DNA of 64,000 nt, taken from contig NC_081414.1 in the NCBI RefSeq assembly GCF_030272615.1, positions 54,397,636-54,461,635 on the forward strand. Reading direction: 5' to 3'. The notes under the pieces are model-generated. The model saw only the letters and a list, made by a program, of their open reading frames with translations. It was not told the origin of the DNA and made no database searches. This document shows positions 12,265 through 23,654 of the stretch, in pieces (the first letter of the stretch is position 1; each line of letters begins with the position of its first letter). Position numbers and translations under genes: made by a program. The stretch is from Cryptomeria japonica. Its lineage: Eukaryota; Streptophyta; Pinopsida; Cupressales; Cupressaceae.

Positions 12265-12696
12265 TAAATCACTTATACATTTGGACTAGATTTCTGAATG
12301 AGGTTTCCAATGGAGAGGGTATATTATGGACAAATTTGATTTTTTTTGAAAAAATGCCTGCATTCGTCGTAATTCCGATGACAATTTCCCATTTGGTTTC
12401 GACGAAGAAGGCATTAGCAATGAGAATTTTTTTTTTTCAAAAAAGTACTCGAGTTTGTCATAATTCCGACGACAACAAAAATTACTTAAAAAAAAAGAAG
12501 AGGGGAATTCATTTATGCATTGCAATCCCACATAGGTGTTCGTGGCAACTTCAACCCCCAAGAACATCAAACCCGCATCGAAGGCATTTGTGGTATTGCT
12601 TGCAATCCCGTGCAGGAGGTAGATTCAAATTGCCCTAGTTTTTAATTTCATGTTGCAAAAAATATACATGTGGTGGTTAATTGTCCTAGTTTAATC
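12265..12696. other. Unassigned spacer
   Basis: Between the right LTR and the PPR pseudogene. It has poly-T and poly-A runs and a repeated CGTCGTAATTCCGATGACAA-like block (about 12366 and 12456, the second as GTCATAATTCCGACGACAA). No coding similarity seen. Confidence 0.35.
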
Positions 12697-13640
12697 TCAT
12701 AAAAACATAGAACTATGATGGAGGAGTGAGAGTTCAATTCTGTAGCAGCAATCCCTTCCTCCCATATATGCGTGTGTTGATTGTTCACATGAGATCACAT
12801 CTCTTTGTGGCATCGTATCAAACAATTCATGAGCCTTGTCCATGTTTCCACATTTTGCATTCATGTCAAGCAGGGCATTTGCAAGTACAACACCTAACAA
12901 AATTACTCTATCCGTTATTCTGTGATGGATGTCCATACCCTGTTCCAAAGCTCCCATTTTTGCATAGGCAGGGAGGATGCTGGCAAAGGTTGTGGAATTC
13001 GGCTTTATGCCTTCCAATTTCATTTGCTTGAAAGTGTCTAAAGCTTTTTCGACAAATCCATTTTGTGCATATCCAACAATCGTTGCAATCCATGAGACAA
13101 CATTTCTTTCAGGCATTCTATCAAACAGTTCCCGTGCCTTATCTATGCTTCCAAATTTTGCATACATGTCTACCAGGGTAGTTGCAACTACAACATCTGA
13201 CAAAATTCCTCTATCCTTTATACTTCGATGAATGTCCATACCCTGTTCCAAATCTCCCATTTTGGCATAGGCGGGGAGGATAGTAGCAATGGTTGTGGAA
13301 TTTCACTTTACACCTACTGATTGCATTTGCTTGAAAGTTTCTATAGCCTTCTCAACAAATCCATTTTGTGCATATCTAACAATCATTGCATTCTAGGAAA
13401 CCACATTTCTTTGAGGCAATCCATCGAACAGTTCATGCGCCTTGTTTATGCTTCCACATTTTGCATACATGCTAACAGAGCAGTTGCAACTACACCTGAC
13501 AAAATTCCTCTATCTTTTATGCTTTGATGGATGTCCATACCCTGTTCCAAAGCTCCCATTTTTGCATAGGCTGGGAGTACGCAAGCAAACGTAACTAAAG
13601 AAATGTAATGATCAGCTCCAAAGACATCAAACCATTACTA
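12697..13640 (-). pseudogene. PLS-type pentatricopeptide repeat pseudogene
   Basis: Read from about 13640 down on the minus strand, this encodes successive PPR helices: LPAYAKMGALEQGMDIH, then [49 protein letters not shown], then a clean open part (13260-12697) with DMYAKFGSIDKARELFDRMP, NVVSWIATIVGYAQNGF and another LPAYAKMGALEQGMDIH. The P, L and S motifs alternate as in plant organelle RNA-editing and RNA-binding PPR proteins. A frameshift lies near 13470 and stops near 13396 and 13310. At the C-terminus the PPR pattern breaks off after MPQRDVIS and becomes unrelated sequence. Both ends are truncated, there is no start, targeting peptide, E or DYW domain, and no neighbour explains it. It is most likely a fragment of a duplicated PPR gene. 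Confidence 0.85.
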
Positions 13641-15149
13641 ACAAAACCGAGAGTCTAAAATATGATAGGGAATAGTGTGAGCTGTCCTAAAATAAAATAT
13701 TTTATTTTCAATTTCAACTAAATCATAATTACTTAGCCATTTAATGTTATTAATAAGTGTTTAATTTATGAAAGAGATAAATGGTTGCTGACAAGTACAT
13801 GAGTTACTAAATGCACACAAATAAGTGAATTTGGTACTCAAAACTATCTACAATGAATTCAATTTTTGTCCATTAGTCATTTATGTTTGCAATAAGCATC
13901 TTTCTTAGTTTTTCTTAATCTTTATTCATAGTTATGTGCATATTTCACATTCTATAATTATGATATCAATTGCTATGGCTAAACACTAGCATGATGTTTG
14001 TGTTGTGGTATAGATGCGTGGAAACATAATTATGGGAATGTTATATTATAGAGATCATAAATCTAGATATCGCATATTAGTTCTAGCTCTTCTTGGATTG
14101 AGTCTAAAGTTGACATACAATCATAAAGCCATTATTAGCAGATCTATCCATTTCTAGTAAAGACAATTGAGAAAGTCATTTTGATATTGAGAATTTCTTA
14201 TTTGTTTACCTATTGATCATTATTAAGCCATAATATTTAGGTCTATTTATCTCTCTTGCAAAACCTCTGTAAGTGTCCTAGATTGTCCCTACTACTCACT
14301 CTTCAATGAAATAGTGGAGTTCTAAAGATTTGTTGCACAAGATGGTGTTGAACGTATCAACAAGGCTAGCATGGAAGGCATGTTCAAGCTTCCACTTGTA
14401 CAACTTCCAACAAATGATTTGTTGATAGAAAAAATTATTGAAATAGGGATACAATCGAAAGACAAGTAAGTACATACAAACCTCCTTAGTTGAAAGTAAA
14501 ATCTGTGTATAAAAAGAGTACATTGAATCCCAATCCATAAACACAATAGAGATACCGATGGAGACTTAATTGGATGTAGCATGTCACACCACAGTTGTTA
14601 GAGTATGCTAAGCTAGTACATAATGTTTCCTAAAGCCACATTAGTATTTTACCCAGATCATTATCTACCAAAACTAACTATAGTAATCCTTTTGAGGATT
14701 CATTTCATGGTGCTAGATCTTCATTTAGTTCCACTTCTTGTTGGAGAAAAGAATAGTTATTTCTTGAGGTAGATGAATATCCCATCAACAAAGGACAAGA
14801 CCCTTTCTAGAATATAACAAATTCTACTCCAACAAAAGATCATGGGGGTTTCACTAGAGATATTGAATAAGAGATAGACTTCTATTGGTGCATTAAAAGC
14901 ATTGGCATGTTCTTCATATATTGATGTAAACTCTCTGTGACACCACCAAACCCAACAAAGGTGTAAAAAGTTGTTTGCAATGCATGGATTTTTAGGATTG
15001 TCCTTTGAGAAAACAGAATTAAAGTCCGGAAGCAGGATCTGCCAGCTCCTGAGGGAATCTTGATGAAAAATAACTATAAAATATTTGGGCGAGCTTATAT
15101 GCAAAAACTCATGCTTCCTGATGGGTTTATGTACAAAAATAAACACGAA
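13641..15149. other. Unassigned sequence before the CWC22 copy
   Basis: Open frames of 80-130 codons on the minus strand (for example 14757-15146 and 14296-14582) have no recognisable motifs and no homopolymer or repeat structure. I treat them as chance frames. The last few hundred bases could hold decayed 5' sequence of the CWC22 copy, but the similarity I can see starts at about 15150. Confidence 0.35.
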
Positions 15150-17060
15150 TTAAGTGGTAAAGGGGCTTTTGGAAACAAGAGGGACAGAGAGGCAGTAGAA
15201 GTGAAAACTTCTGGTGTTGTGTCTGCTCCATCTTAGAATGGGAATGGCAAAGGTTTTGTAAGAGGAGCTAAGAAGGGTGTTGGAAGAAGTGGGGGTGTTT
15301 GCATTCCCCCATTTAAGCTGGCTCAAATGATGAAAGATGTGGAAGACAAGAGCAGTGTGGAATACCAACGCATGACATGAGATGCCCTTCAAAAGAGTAT
15401 CAATGGGTTAGCAAACAAGGTAAATGCATCTAACATCAAGAACATCATTCTAGAGTTGTTTGCAAAGAATCTCATCCATGGGAGGGGTCTATTTTGTAGG
15501 TCTTGTATGAAATCCCAAATGGCATCACCTAGATTTACAAATGTTTTTGCTTCGTTGGTTGTTGTGGTAAATACAAAATTTCCTAAAGTTGGCAATCTGC
15601 TTTTGCGAAGAATTATTTTGTAGCTTAAGAGGGCATACAAACGCAATGGCAAGCACATTTTGATAGCAACAACCAAATTCACAGCTCATTTAGTGAATCA
15701 ACAAGTTGCACATGAGATCATTGCCTTAGAACTTCTCACCTTTTTACTTGAGAACCCCACAGATGACAGTGTAGAGGTTGCTGTTGGGTTTGTGAAAGAA
15801 AGTGGTTCTTTGTTGCAAGACCTTTCACCCAAAGGTCTCTATGGGATTTTTGAAAGATTTAGAGGTATTCTCCATGAGGGGGAAATTGACAAATGAGTAC
15901 AGTTTTTAATTGAAGGCCTTTTTGCAATTCGCAAAGCTAAGTTCAAGGGTCATCGAGCTGTGCATCCAGATCAGTTAACACATGAAGTTTTCCTAGAAGA
16001 TGAACTTGATCAAGAAGCTGGTTTGGATGTTTTCAAGCTAGATCCTGATTTCTTAGAGTATGAGGCAACCTATGAAAAACTACAGAAAGATATCCTTGGG
16101 TATGCTTCTTCCGATGAAGCAGAAGGGGAGAATGATTCAGGTGATGATTCAGATGATGATGATGATGATGAAGAGGAAGGTGAGGAAGCACTGAGAATAC
16201 AGGATGAGACAGAGACCAACTTGGTCAATTTAAGACGTACAATTTATTTGAAAATCATGTCAAGTGTTGATTTTGAGGAAGATGGTCATAAGATACCAAA
16301 GATCAAGCTTCAACTTGGTCAAGAGAGAACATACCTTTGTTATTATGGTCTTCTTGGGCAAATATTCTGTATGATCAATAAAATTTATGAGGAATTTTTT
16401 GATAAGTGTTTTGTACAACAATATTCTATAATACACAGAATGGAAACAAATAAACTGCATAATGTTGCAAAGTTTTTTGCCCACTTACTTGGCACAGATG
16501 CTCTTCCATGGCATTGTCTTTCTTATATACATCTGACAGAGGAAGATACTACTTCCTCTTCCCATATTTTTATAAAGATTCTCTTGCAGGAGATGGCAGA
16601 GTAGCTTGGTATATTGTTGCTTAAGGAAAGGTTGAATGATCCAACAATGCAGGAGTCTTTCGATTCAATTTCTCCAAAGGACAATCTCAAAAATTCAAAG
16701 TTTGCTATCAATTTCTTTACTTCTATTGGTCTTGGTGGTATCGCTGAGAGTTTACGTGAGTATTTGAAGAATATGCCAAGGCTTGTAATGCAGCAACAAA
16801 AGTCTATTCTTGAGTCAGATGAATCTACCTCTAATGATGATTCTTCTAGTTCATCAGGTTCGTCAGATTCTGATATATCAGACTCAGATTCTGAGAGTGA
16901 AACTGATAGTGAGATCAGTAAGGAGTCACCAAGAAAGAAAAATAATTAAAAGCATGACAATGAGTATGAAAAAACAAGAAGAAAGAAAAGGGTGAGCGCA
17001 TCTGACTAGGAGGATGGAAGTGACAGTGAAAAAATCAGAAGGAAAAAGAAAAGGATTTAA
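15150..17060 (+). pseudogene. CWC22 / nucampholin splicing-factor pseudogene
   Basis: A single reading frame over 1.9 kb matches plant CWC22, the spliceosome protein that recruits eIF4A3 to the exon junction complex. In order: GGVCIPPFKLAQMMKDVEDK and a MIF4G domain (about 15290-15940; NIKNIILELFAKNL, GRGLFCRSCMKSQMASPRF, TAHLVNQQVAHEIIALELL); an acidic linker (D/E run at 16150-16190); an MA3 domain (about 16215-16600; NLRRTIYLKIMSSVDFEEDG, KLQLGQERTYLCYYGLLGQ); then a serine/acidic tail (16800-16950) and a K/R-rich end. In-frame stops lie at 15234, 15378, 15621, 15894, 16602, 16947, 17007 and 17058; the last ones could be in or past the natural end. There are no introns and no frameshift. 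Most stops are explained by C-to-T or G-to-A change at CAG, CGA or TGG codons. It is probably a retrocopy silenced by methylation and point mutation. The true start is not visible. Confidence 0.88.
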
Positions 17061-17169
17061 AAATCTTTCTAGTCAGTTATTCAAGGCTTCAGTAGACACC
17101 GTATTCGTGGACTCTGACAAACAAAAGAATCACTCCCAAGTGCTTTGGTTTTATAATAGATGATTATAA

Positions 17170-17174
17170 GATGT
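17170..17174. repeat. Target-site duplication of element A, left
   Basis: GATGT immediately precedes the 5' LTR of element A. GATGC immediately follows the 3' LTR at 25146-25150. Four of five bases agree, as expected for an old 5 bp duplication. Confidence 0.75.
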
Positions 17175-18342
17175 TGTTAGTATTTACTAAGTTGTCATTA
17201 GTTTTATGTCCAAAGTCATTCTATATACTCTAGTCGGTTATTACTATCGAAATATTCAGTCGGTTACATAAGTTACAAGTCCCAAAGTTTAGTATACACC
17301 GAGCTATCTACCGAGTAATGTTCTATGACTACCAAGCAGCAAATATGGTATACCGAGTTAATACACACCGAGTAGAACATGTTACCAGATTCATTGAACC
17401 TAGACATATATGGGAAACGTGTTACAAAGATCAAGGAACAAGAAACTGTTAACACATTGGAAATTGCACTTAAGATTTTGTATGATTTTGAGGACATCTG
17501 TCCAATGGAATAATTTTGTATGGTTATTCATTTAATGAATCATGTTTGTGAGATCGAAGCATGAACAAGATCACCGTTACAAGAGATCTATTTATACAAC
17601 ATGAATTGAGGATCAATATATGTGTATGGAGCAAGACATATGTGAAAAGAAAAATCATGGGAAAGCACTGAGTGTTATGACTGTTACAATTGACAAAGAT
17701 ACATAGAGGTCACCGAGAAGGATTTCAGAGAACAGTTAAGGAATAGAGTAAACAGAAAGGTTTACTGAGTTAATTTATGGGTTACCGAGGTATGCTATAA
17801 GCAAGGTAATTTCATTTTGAGCACATAGAATCTGCTATAACATTTCAGATGTGAAGTTGTGGATATTTAATAAGATTTGGATTGTAATATTTTGAATTGT
17901 AAGAGAAACCTTTAATAGGGTAAAAGACTCTAACAAAGTCTATAAATTGTAAAGTCTTTAACCAGGTGTAGTATTTATAATAAGTGTTGTAAAATCCTTT
18001 AGCAAGGTAGATTGAAAGATCTTGATACTCCTAACAGGGTAAGCTATTAGAAATAGCTAAACATGTAGCTCTAACCGAGCAACCTTTATTATTGCAGTAG
18101 TGAAGTTGTGGGTGTCATCCCCACTGCAGTTTTTCTCTCTAACCAAGAGTTTTTGCGTAACCAAAATATATGTGTTATGGAGTGAATCATGTATGATTGT
18201 TATTTATTTGTTTTAGCATTATATTATGTTACAAAAGTTTTTAGTTTATGCTTAACAGTAAAGTTATTGATGATGAAAAGATTTGAAGTACTGATTCACC
18301 CCTCCCCTCTCAATACATTAGATTTCCATATTGGGCCTAACA
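17175..18342 (+). repeat. 5' LTR of element A
   Basis: 1168 bp, TGTTAG...CCTAACA. Many ACCGAG/TCGGT hexamers. A TATA-like CTATTTATAC lies near 17586. Close to its end is a C-rich GATTCACCCCTCCCCTCTC block that is shared in form with the B/C family. Matches 23992-25145 by eye along the full length apart from small indels; the 3' copy lacks about 50 bp present here near 17700-17750. Confidence 0.85.
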
Positions 18343-18344
18343 AT

Positions 18345-18356
18345 TGGTATCAGAGC
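18345..18356 (+). promoter_or_regulatory. Primer binding site of element A
   Basis: TGGTATCAGAGC, two bases after the LTR end. This is the standard plant Ty1/copia site complementary to the 3' end of initiator methionine tRNA. Confidence 0.9.
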
Positions 18357-18404
18357 TTTAATCTTGGAAAAGGGTTTAACTGCCTAAAGATTAAGATCTT
18401 ATCA

Positions 18405-19755
18405 ATGGAAGGCTATAAACAATCTCAGAGAATTGTGAATCTTCAAAATGAATTGGATCATGCTAATCAAGTGATTGCAGACATGCAGAAACAAATGCAA
18501 AGATCACTGAAAGCTAGAAGAAGATTGTCTAATGATTTACAAGACTCTCAAGAGCTAGTGGAACAAATTGAGACATCATCTGAGAACAGTATATCTGAAG
18601 AGACTGAAGAAATGATTGGAGCATTGAAAGAAAAGAACAAAGAACTGACTAATCAGCTAAAAGCAATGAAAAGAGAACATGACCATTTCAACACACAAAT
18701 GACTGAAAATCTTGATGCATTGAGGATAGCCGAGGATAACATAGGAGATACAGAAAGAGAAAAACAACAGCTTGAAGCATTAGTGTATGAAAATAATTAT
18801 GAAATCACAAGGATGACTATAATTCAACAAAAAATGTCTGATCAACTAGGTTATGCACATCATGAAGCAAATATAAAGGAAAATGAGAATCAAGCATTGA
18901 AACTTGAACTATCAAGATTGACCGATGAGCTTGAAGCAGAAAAGAAGTCAAAAGAAACACTAAATAAGAGTTATGAAGCATCAAGGATGTTGGATGAGCA
19001 ACTAACTACAAGAAGACCAAACAAAGATGCAAGACTCAGTTACAAAGGAAAAGACTCTACCGAGAAGGGAATCCACATCACCAAGAGAGGAGAATCATCA
19101 AAACAAGCTAGAAACAAGAAGAACATCAAAGGAAAGAAGCCTATTTGCAACTACTATGGAAAACAAGGACATACTGCCAACATGTGCCAAATTAGAAAAG
19201 GTAAGCAACCGAATGTTACTAGGTCTAATGGTTATTGTTACAATTGCAATAAATATGGTCACACATCTAACCAATGTAGGACAAAGTCTGCTAGCAATTA
19301 TCAGAAGGCAAAATTTTAAAGGGTTTTGTAAAAACTGCGATAGATATGGACACAGTACCGAGAAGTGTTGGTTTAAGCAGAAGAACTATATGTGGTCTAC
19401 ACACTGAGAAAATACTAGAGGCTACCGAACTCACACAGGTCTTAACTGACAGTATACTGCAGTACCATGGGATTATAATACAAGGATATGGTGTGAATGT
19501 TGAGGAAGATATGGACATATAAGTTCCAACTGCTTTATAAGGTTTGGAATGAACAACCGAAGATCTTGGAGAAATCCTGGTATGGCATGTTTTCATTGTC
19601 ACAAGGTTGGACACTTGGCTAGAGATTGTAGAGATCAACCTAGAGGAGATATTGAAGAAATAAAAAGCAAATTCCAGATGATTTGGAAAAAGAAGGAAAT
19701 TGTGTCAAATGAAGAAAGCATCTTACCTACCGAGTTAGGTGCATCTATTCCAAAT
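18405..19755 (+). pseudogene. Element A gag: coiled coil plus five CCHC zinc knuckles
   Basis: Starting at the ATG at 18405 (MEGYKQSQRIVNLQNELDHA), the first 220 or so residues are a long heptad-rich coiled coil with many E, K, Q and L. The open frame technically extends upstream into the LTR, but 18405 is the first ATG after the primer site. Then a basic linker leads to zinc knuckles at 19146-19187 (CNYYGKQGHTANMC, second C changed to Y), 19236-19277 (CYNCNKYGHTSNQC), 19327-19368 (CKNCDRYGHSTEKC), 19492-19533 (interrupted by TGA) and about 19588-19629 (CFHCHKVGHLARDC). A one-base frameshift lies near 19315 between knuckles two and three, and a stop at 19317. Usual copia gags have one or two knuckles and a UBN2-type capsid rather than a bare coiled coil, so this protein is atypical. 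It presumably packaged the element RNA in cytoplasmic particles. Confidence 0.75.
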
Positions 19756-20284
19756 TAATTGGTAAAGGTATGAAGGGACTGCATTCTCTCAAGGTTAAAT
19801 CTTAACAGTTCCTATTTTATCATGTACTTAATTCAAAATCTACATAGCTAAGATGCATTAGCAAGTTTGAAATTTTATCAAGTCTTTTGGAGCACTAGTT
19901 AAGCCGGTAAATGCAGGAAGTCTGGCTACTCGGTAAAAGAATAAAAAGGAAGGTAAATCGATTTAGTGGAACTGAGTGCATTTAATGTTTTCTAAGCTAA
20001 CTGCACAGAGCCTGATAAGGTAAAGTGTGTACTTAAAGCTTTTGCACAGTCATTTTTACACTTACCAAGTTTTCAAAAAGCAGAGTGAAGCGATTCAAAG
20101 GCAATCAAATCTCTTCTGAAGCGAAATTCAAGGTATCTATATCAATCACAACACATTGTCAAGCAAGTTAACTGATCATATCAGTTGTGAATATTTGTCT
20201 TATATTTACTAAGTGGAAAGCGTCTGTTGGTTAAAAGTTTTCAAACCCTAAGGATCTTTCGTTAGTGATTATCCAAAGTTTGAA
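19756..20284 (+). other. Spacer between the two frames of element A
   Basis: About 530 bp without a supportable reading frame, AT-rich and with scattered TCGGTAA and ACCGAG words. It may have held a splice acceptor or internal leader for the second frame, but no such signal can be singled out. Confidence 0.35.
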
Positions 20285-23200
20285 ATGGATCCTAAGATTC
20301 AGAAACCCATTGTTGTTGAGAATATTGAGAAGCCCTCACTCAAATACTCACTACCTCCCAAAGTAGCATCTGAACCGTATGATAAAACTGCATTTTCACT
20401 CATTCTGAATAGGGTTTTATTAGTTGAGGATGTCAGATTCTTCACTAAGTATCATGTTGAAGAACTAGGTCACACAGAGATCAAGGATACATATGATGAA
20501 TTGTGTACCGATGGAAAACTAGATAGCAAGTTTGAACATATTAAAATCAAGGGACTGACTGAAGCTCTAACCTACCCACGAGTCTTCAAACCCCAATGGG
20601 TTAAATTTGTTTTGAGCAGAGTTCATGGTGACTTTATGTGGTTAGAGGAGCAACCATTCAAGATCACCAAGGAAATCATCCACTTGATCACTGGTTACCC
20701 TATTTTTGACCATGCCCGAGCTTAGAAAATGATTTCACAGAAGGAACTTATCACTTTAACTGGGGTTGAATCTGATTATAGAGGTCTGAAACTGAACAAT
20801 GTCACAAATGCAGAGCTGAAGTTTGCAATTAGAGTCATAAGTTATTTGATTCTTTCAATCGGCAAGGGAAAATAGTGTACCCTATGCTACTGTTGATTTA
20901 GCCTATAAAATTGTGAAGAAAGGTATGAAGATTGATCTATGCGAAGTGTTGTTGAAAAATCTGTTTGAAAATCTCAACGCCATAAGGAAGCCGAAGAAGA
21001 ACAACTTAGCAAACACACTATAGTTTGGATCACTTTTCGTATGCATGTTTTTCCATTTTGAGAAATTATTTCCATCAGTCGGTAATGTAGTTTGGGAGCT
21101 ACACTGACTGATCACCCATCAAATCAATGACTTCATCAAACAGCTAGGTAATAACTTCAATGAGATTATGGATGATTATTTTAGCAAGTTTTAGGGAAAG
21201 ATGCATAACAAGTACAGGATGCCACCCCAATTAGTGGAAAAATATAAGGACAATATATGTTTTGAAGTGGACACCGACTACTGCTATGTCAATGCGGTAG
21301 AACCGAGAACTCAATCTTTGCCGCCTATGGGTTATGAGATTGATTTTAACATTACACAGTAGCAGATAGATGCCTTTCTTGCACTGCCAAGGCATGCTAC
21401 TGAGATCAGATACGATACATATGAAGAAGTTAAAGAAAAAGTCAAAATGAGCATTGTAGTACCAAAGGCTACAAGGAAAGCAACAAAAATGATTAAAGCA
21501 TTAACAAAGAAATTTGGAGAAGGTTCTTCCTCCACTTCTGTCAAGAGTGATCAAGTCATCACTGTGGAGGAATCTGAAGCCCAAGAAGCATCTATTACAT
21601 TGAGCATGGAGTTTCCAAAAGGGAAAATTTTGAAACGGAAGAAACATGATACATCACAAGTATCACCTACTCCTCCAGTGAAGCGCCCCATTACTAGATC
21701 ATCTGCAGTGTCACCAAGCAAGAAACAGAAAAATGTTGTAGTTCCAAAGGTAACAAAAACTTATAAGAAGTCTACTCAGAGACTCATTTTAAATAAAGAG
21801 TCAAGTGACACCGAATCTGAAGGGAAAAATAAATTTCAGATTGTCAAAATCAAAAGGAAGATGTACATAGTGTTGATAATTTTTGTGCCAATTTGAAACT
21901 ATATGGTGGATTTGGAGCATTCAGATATGTCAAATATGACTCTCGGACAGAAGAAGAAAAGAGGCAAATAGAAGAATCAGTTGTATGTACACTTCTTAAA
22001 TTCCAATTGGTCCCATTGGAAGTAACTAATTCTCTTCCAAAAGCATTGTACTTACACATTGATAACAGGTGGAAATATGCTATGGAATCGGAAAAGAAGA
22101 TGAGAGAAAGAAGTCTGGTACATCTCTTTCCAGACATGTCGGTAGATGAGATAAGTGAACATCTGAAAAACTACCAGACAAACTTCCTAGTCAAGCAAAG
22201 AGCCTTGAAAGTGATGAATGGCCTTTATCTTGAAGTAGAGAAAGAGACAAAAAAAAAATGGCAAGAAATGTTTTGAATCAAGAGTTCTAATGAGCAAGGT
22301 GAAGTTGAAATAGTGGATATCACTGAGCAAGATCCCGCTAAAACTATACAACTTGATGAGGATGTCCTGGATACCAAGGAATAGGAATAGGAAATGATAG
22401 AAGGGAATACTTATGCCAAACTAGTATCACGTGAATTAGTTTTGGAACAAGTCAAGTCCTATCCTCCGGTAAGTCAACATGTGTCAACTGAGACACCTCA
22501 AGATACTGAACAAGGAAAAGAGGGTCACCAGTCTACAAAAGGAGAAGCTACTTCTCAGGCTACTGGGGAACAAACTTCTCAAGCCCCTTCAAGTACTGAC
22601 AATGTTACAATTGAGACCCTGAGCAAGGATTCATTGAAGGCTACATCTGAGGCTAAAGAAATTAACAAAAGTGTTGCCTCTATCAAGCAGCCTACCAAGG
22701 GTGAACAAGCCTCCCAAGCCATTGTATTAGTTCAATTGGTGAAAGCCTCCTCCTCTAAAGAAAAGAAAATGAAAAAGCATAGTTTCAAGTTAGATTTGTC
22801 AAAACCAATTGTGTTGCCAAATGTAGACATATCCAAATTAAAAGGGCAAGCACTTATTGAATTTGGTGAACTATGCAAAGCCAAATCTAAATAAGAGAAA
22901 CAAATGGCTATACAAAAGAAAAACAGAGTACTTCAGAAGGTCAAAGCACTCTTAACAGAAATGCTACCTGAAGCTACAGTGACAAAAGATGCAACTATCC
23001 ATATTCAACTGGATGAACTCCTCAATCAGATCGAGACATCTGGAGTAGACACATCTGAATACCTAAGCAAATTGAAGGACAAAGAGCTCACTGCAAAAAT
23101 GATTGAAGAGGTACAAAAAGCCATTGCTATTGGTAAAGTAAAACTTGTAAAATTTATTACTAAGTTGTCCCCTCAACTCAGGCACATTCTTTATTTATTT

Positions 23201-23620
23201 TAGAAACTCTGTACATTTTCTTTATTCATTAAAGATATCAAGAATAAAATAGAAGTGATTGAGAAAGATATCACTGATCTCTCCAATAAATTGACCACTG
23301 AGCCAAATTCTATTCAGAATTTCTATACCAAGTTACAAACGCTCATGGCTCAACAATTGGAACTTAGGAATGAAGAGCACAAAATAAGGATGGACATTAT
23401 GACTCTTCAAACCTTATTCATTCCACACGTTTCCTCTGTCCAAGAACATATCAACAAGGCTACTTCCTTATCCACTCAGCCAGAGGGAAGCACTTTAGAT
23501 GGTCTGATTTCACTGTTAACTGATATTACAACTCAGAATTCACTCATGGATAGTGTCAAGGATGCACTCTCTATCACTCTCACCGATGTAAGAACAAAGT
23601 ATAAATCCGTTTTTGACTAG
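20285..23620 (+). pseudogene. Element A second frame: unknown protein of about 1100 codons
   Basis: From the ATG at 20285 (MDPKIQKPIVVENIEKPSLK) the frame can be followed to the stop at 23618 with shifts near 20860 and 21860 and about eight isolated stops (for example 20723, 22274, 22382, 22892 and 23201). The N-terminal 180 residues look globular (RVHGDFMWLEEQPFKITKE, then HLITGYPIFDHARA). A K/S/T-rich basic middle follows (21450-21860), then a second globular part (LKLYGGFGAFRYVKYDSRTE, about 21892-22270), a Q/S/T-rich linker (22480-22760) and a helical, probably coiled-coil C-terminus (22900-23620). I do not recognise the family. It has no D-D-E, YVDD or DSG motif, so it is not pol. No signal peptide or membrane span is visible, which argues against an envelope-like protein. 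It could be a captured host gene or a lineage-specific element protein. Confidence 0.6.
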
Positions 23621-23654
23621 TTGCCTCCACCGAATGGTAACTAGTTTTGATGTT

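Noticed and set aside
14296-15392. Minus-strand ORFs of 80-129 codons before and over the CWC22 copy
   Set aside because: No recognisable domain; the ones past 15150 are antisense to the CWC22 reading frame.
18345-18356. tRNA gene at TGGTATCAGAGC sites (also 42229)
   Set aside because: Only the short complement of the tRNA 3' end is present, with no cloverleaf; these are retroelement primer sites.
18189-18404. Longer gag start within the 5' LTR of element A
   Set aside because: The upstream part lies in the LTR and primer site and reads as hydrophobic text with no similarity to gag; the ATG at 18405 is the sensible start.
20285-23620. Envelope-like protein for the second frame of element A
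   Set aside because: No signal peptide, no membrane-spanning stretch and no heptad-fusion layout; it also lies where pol should be rather than behind pol.
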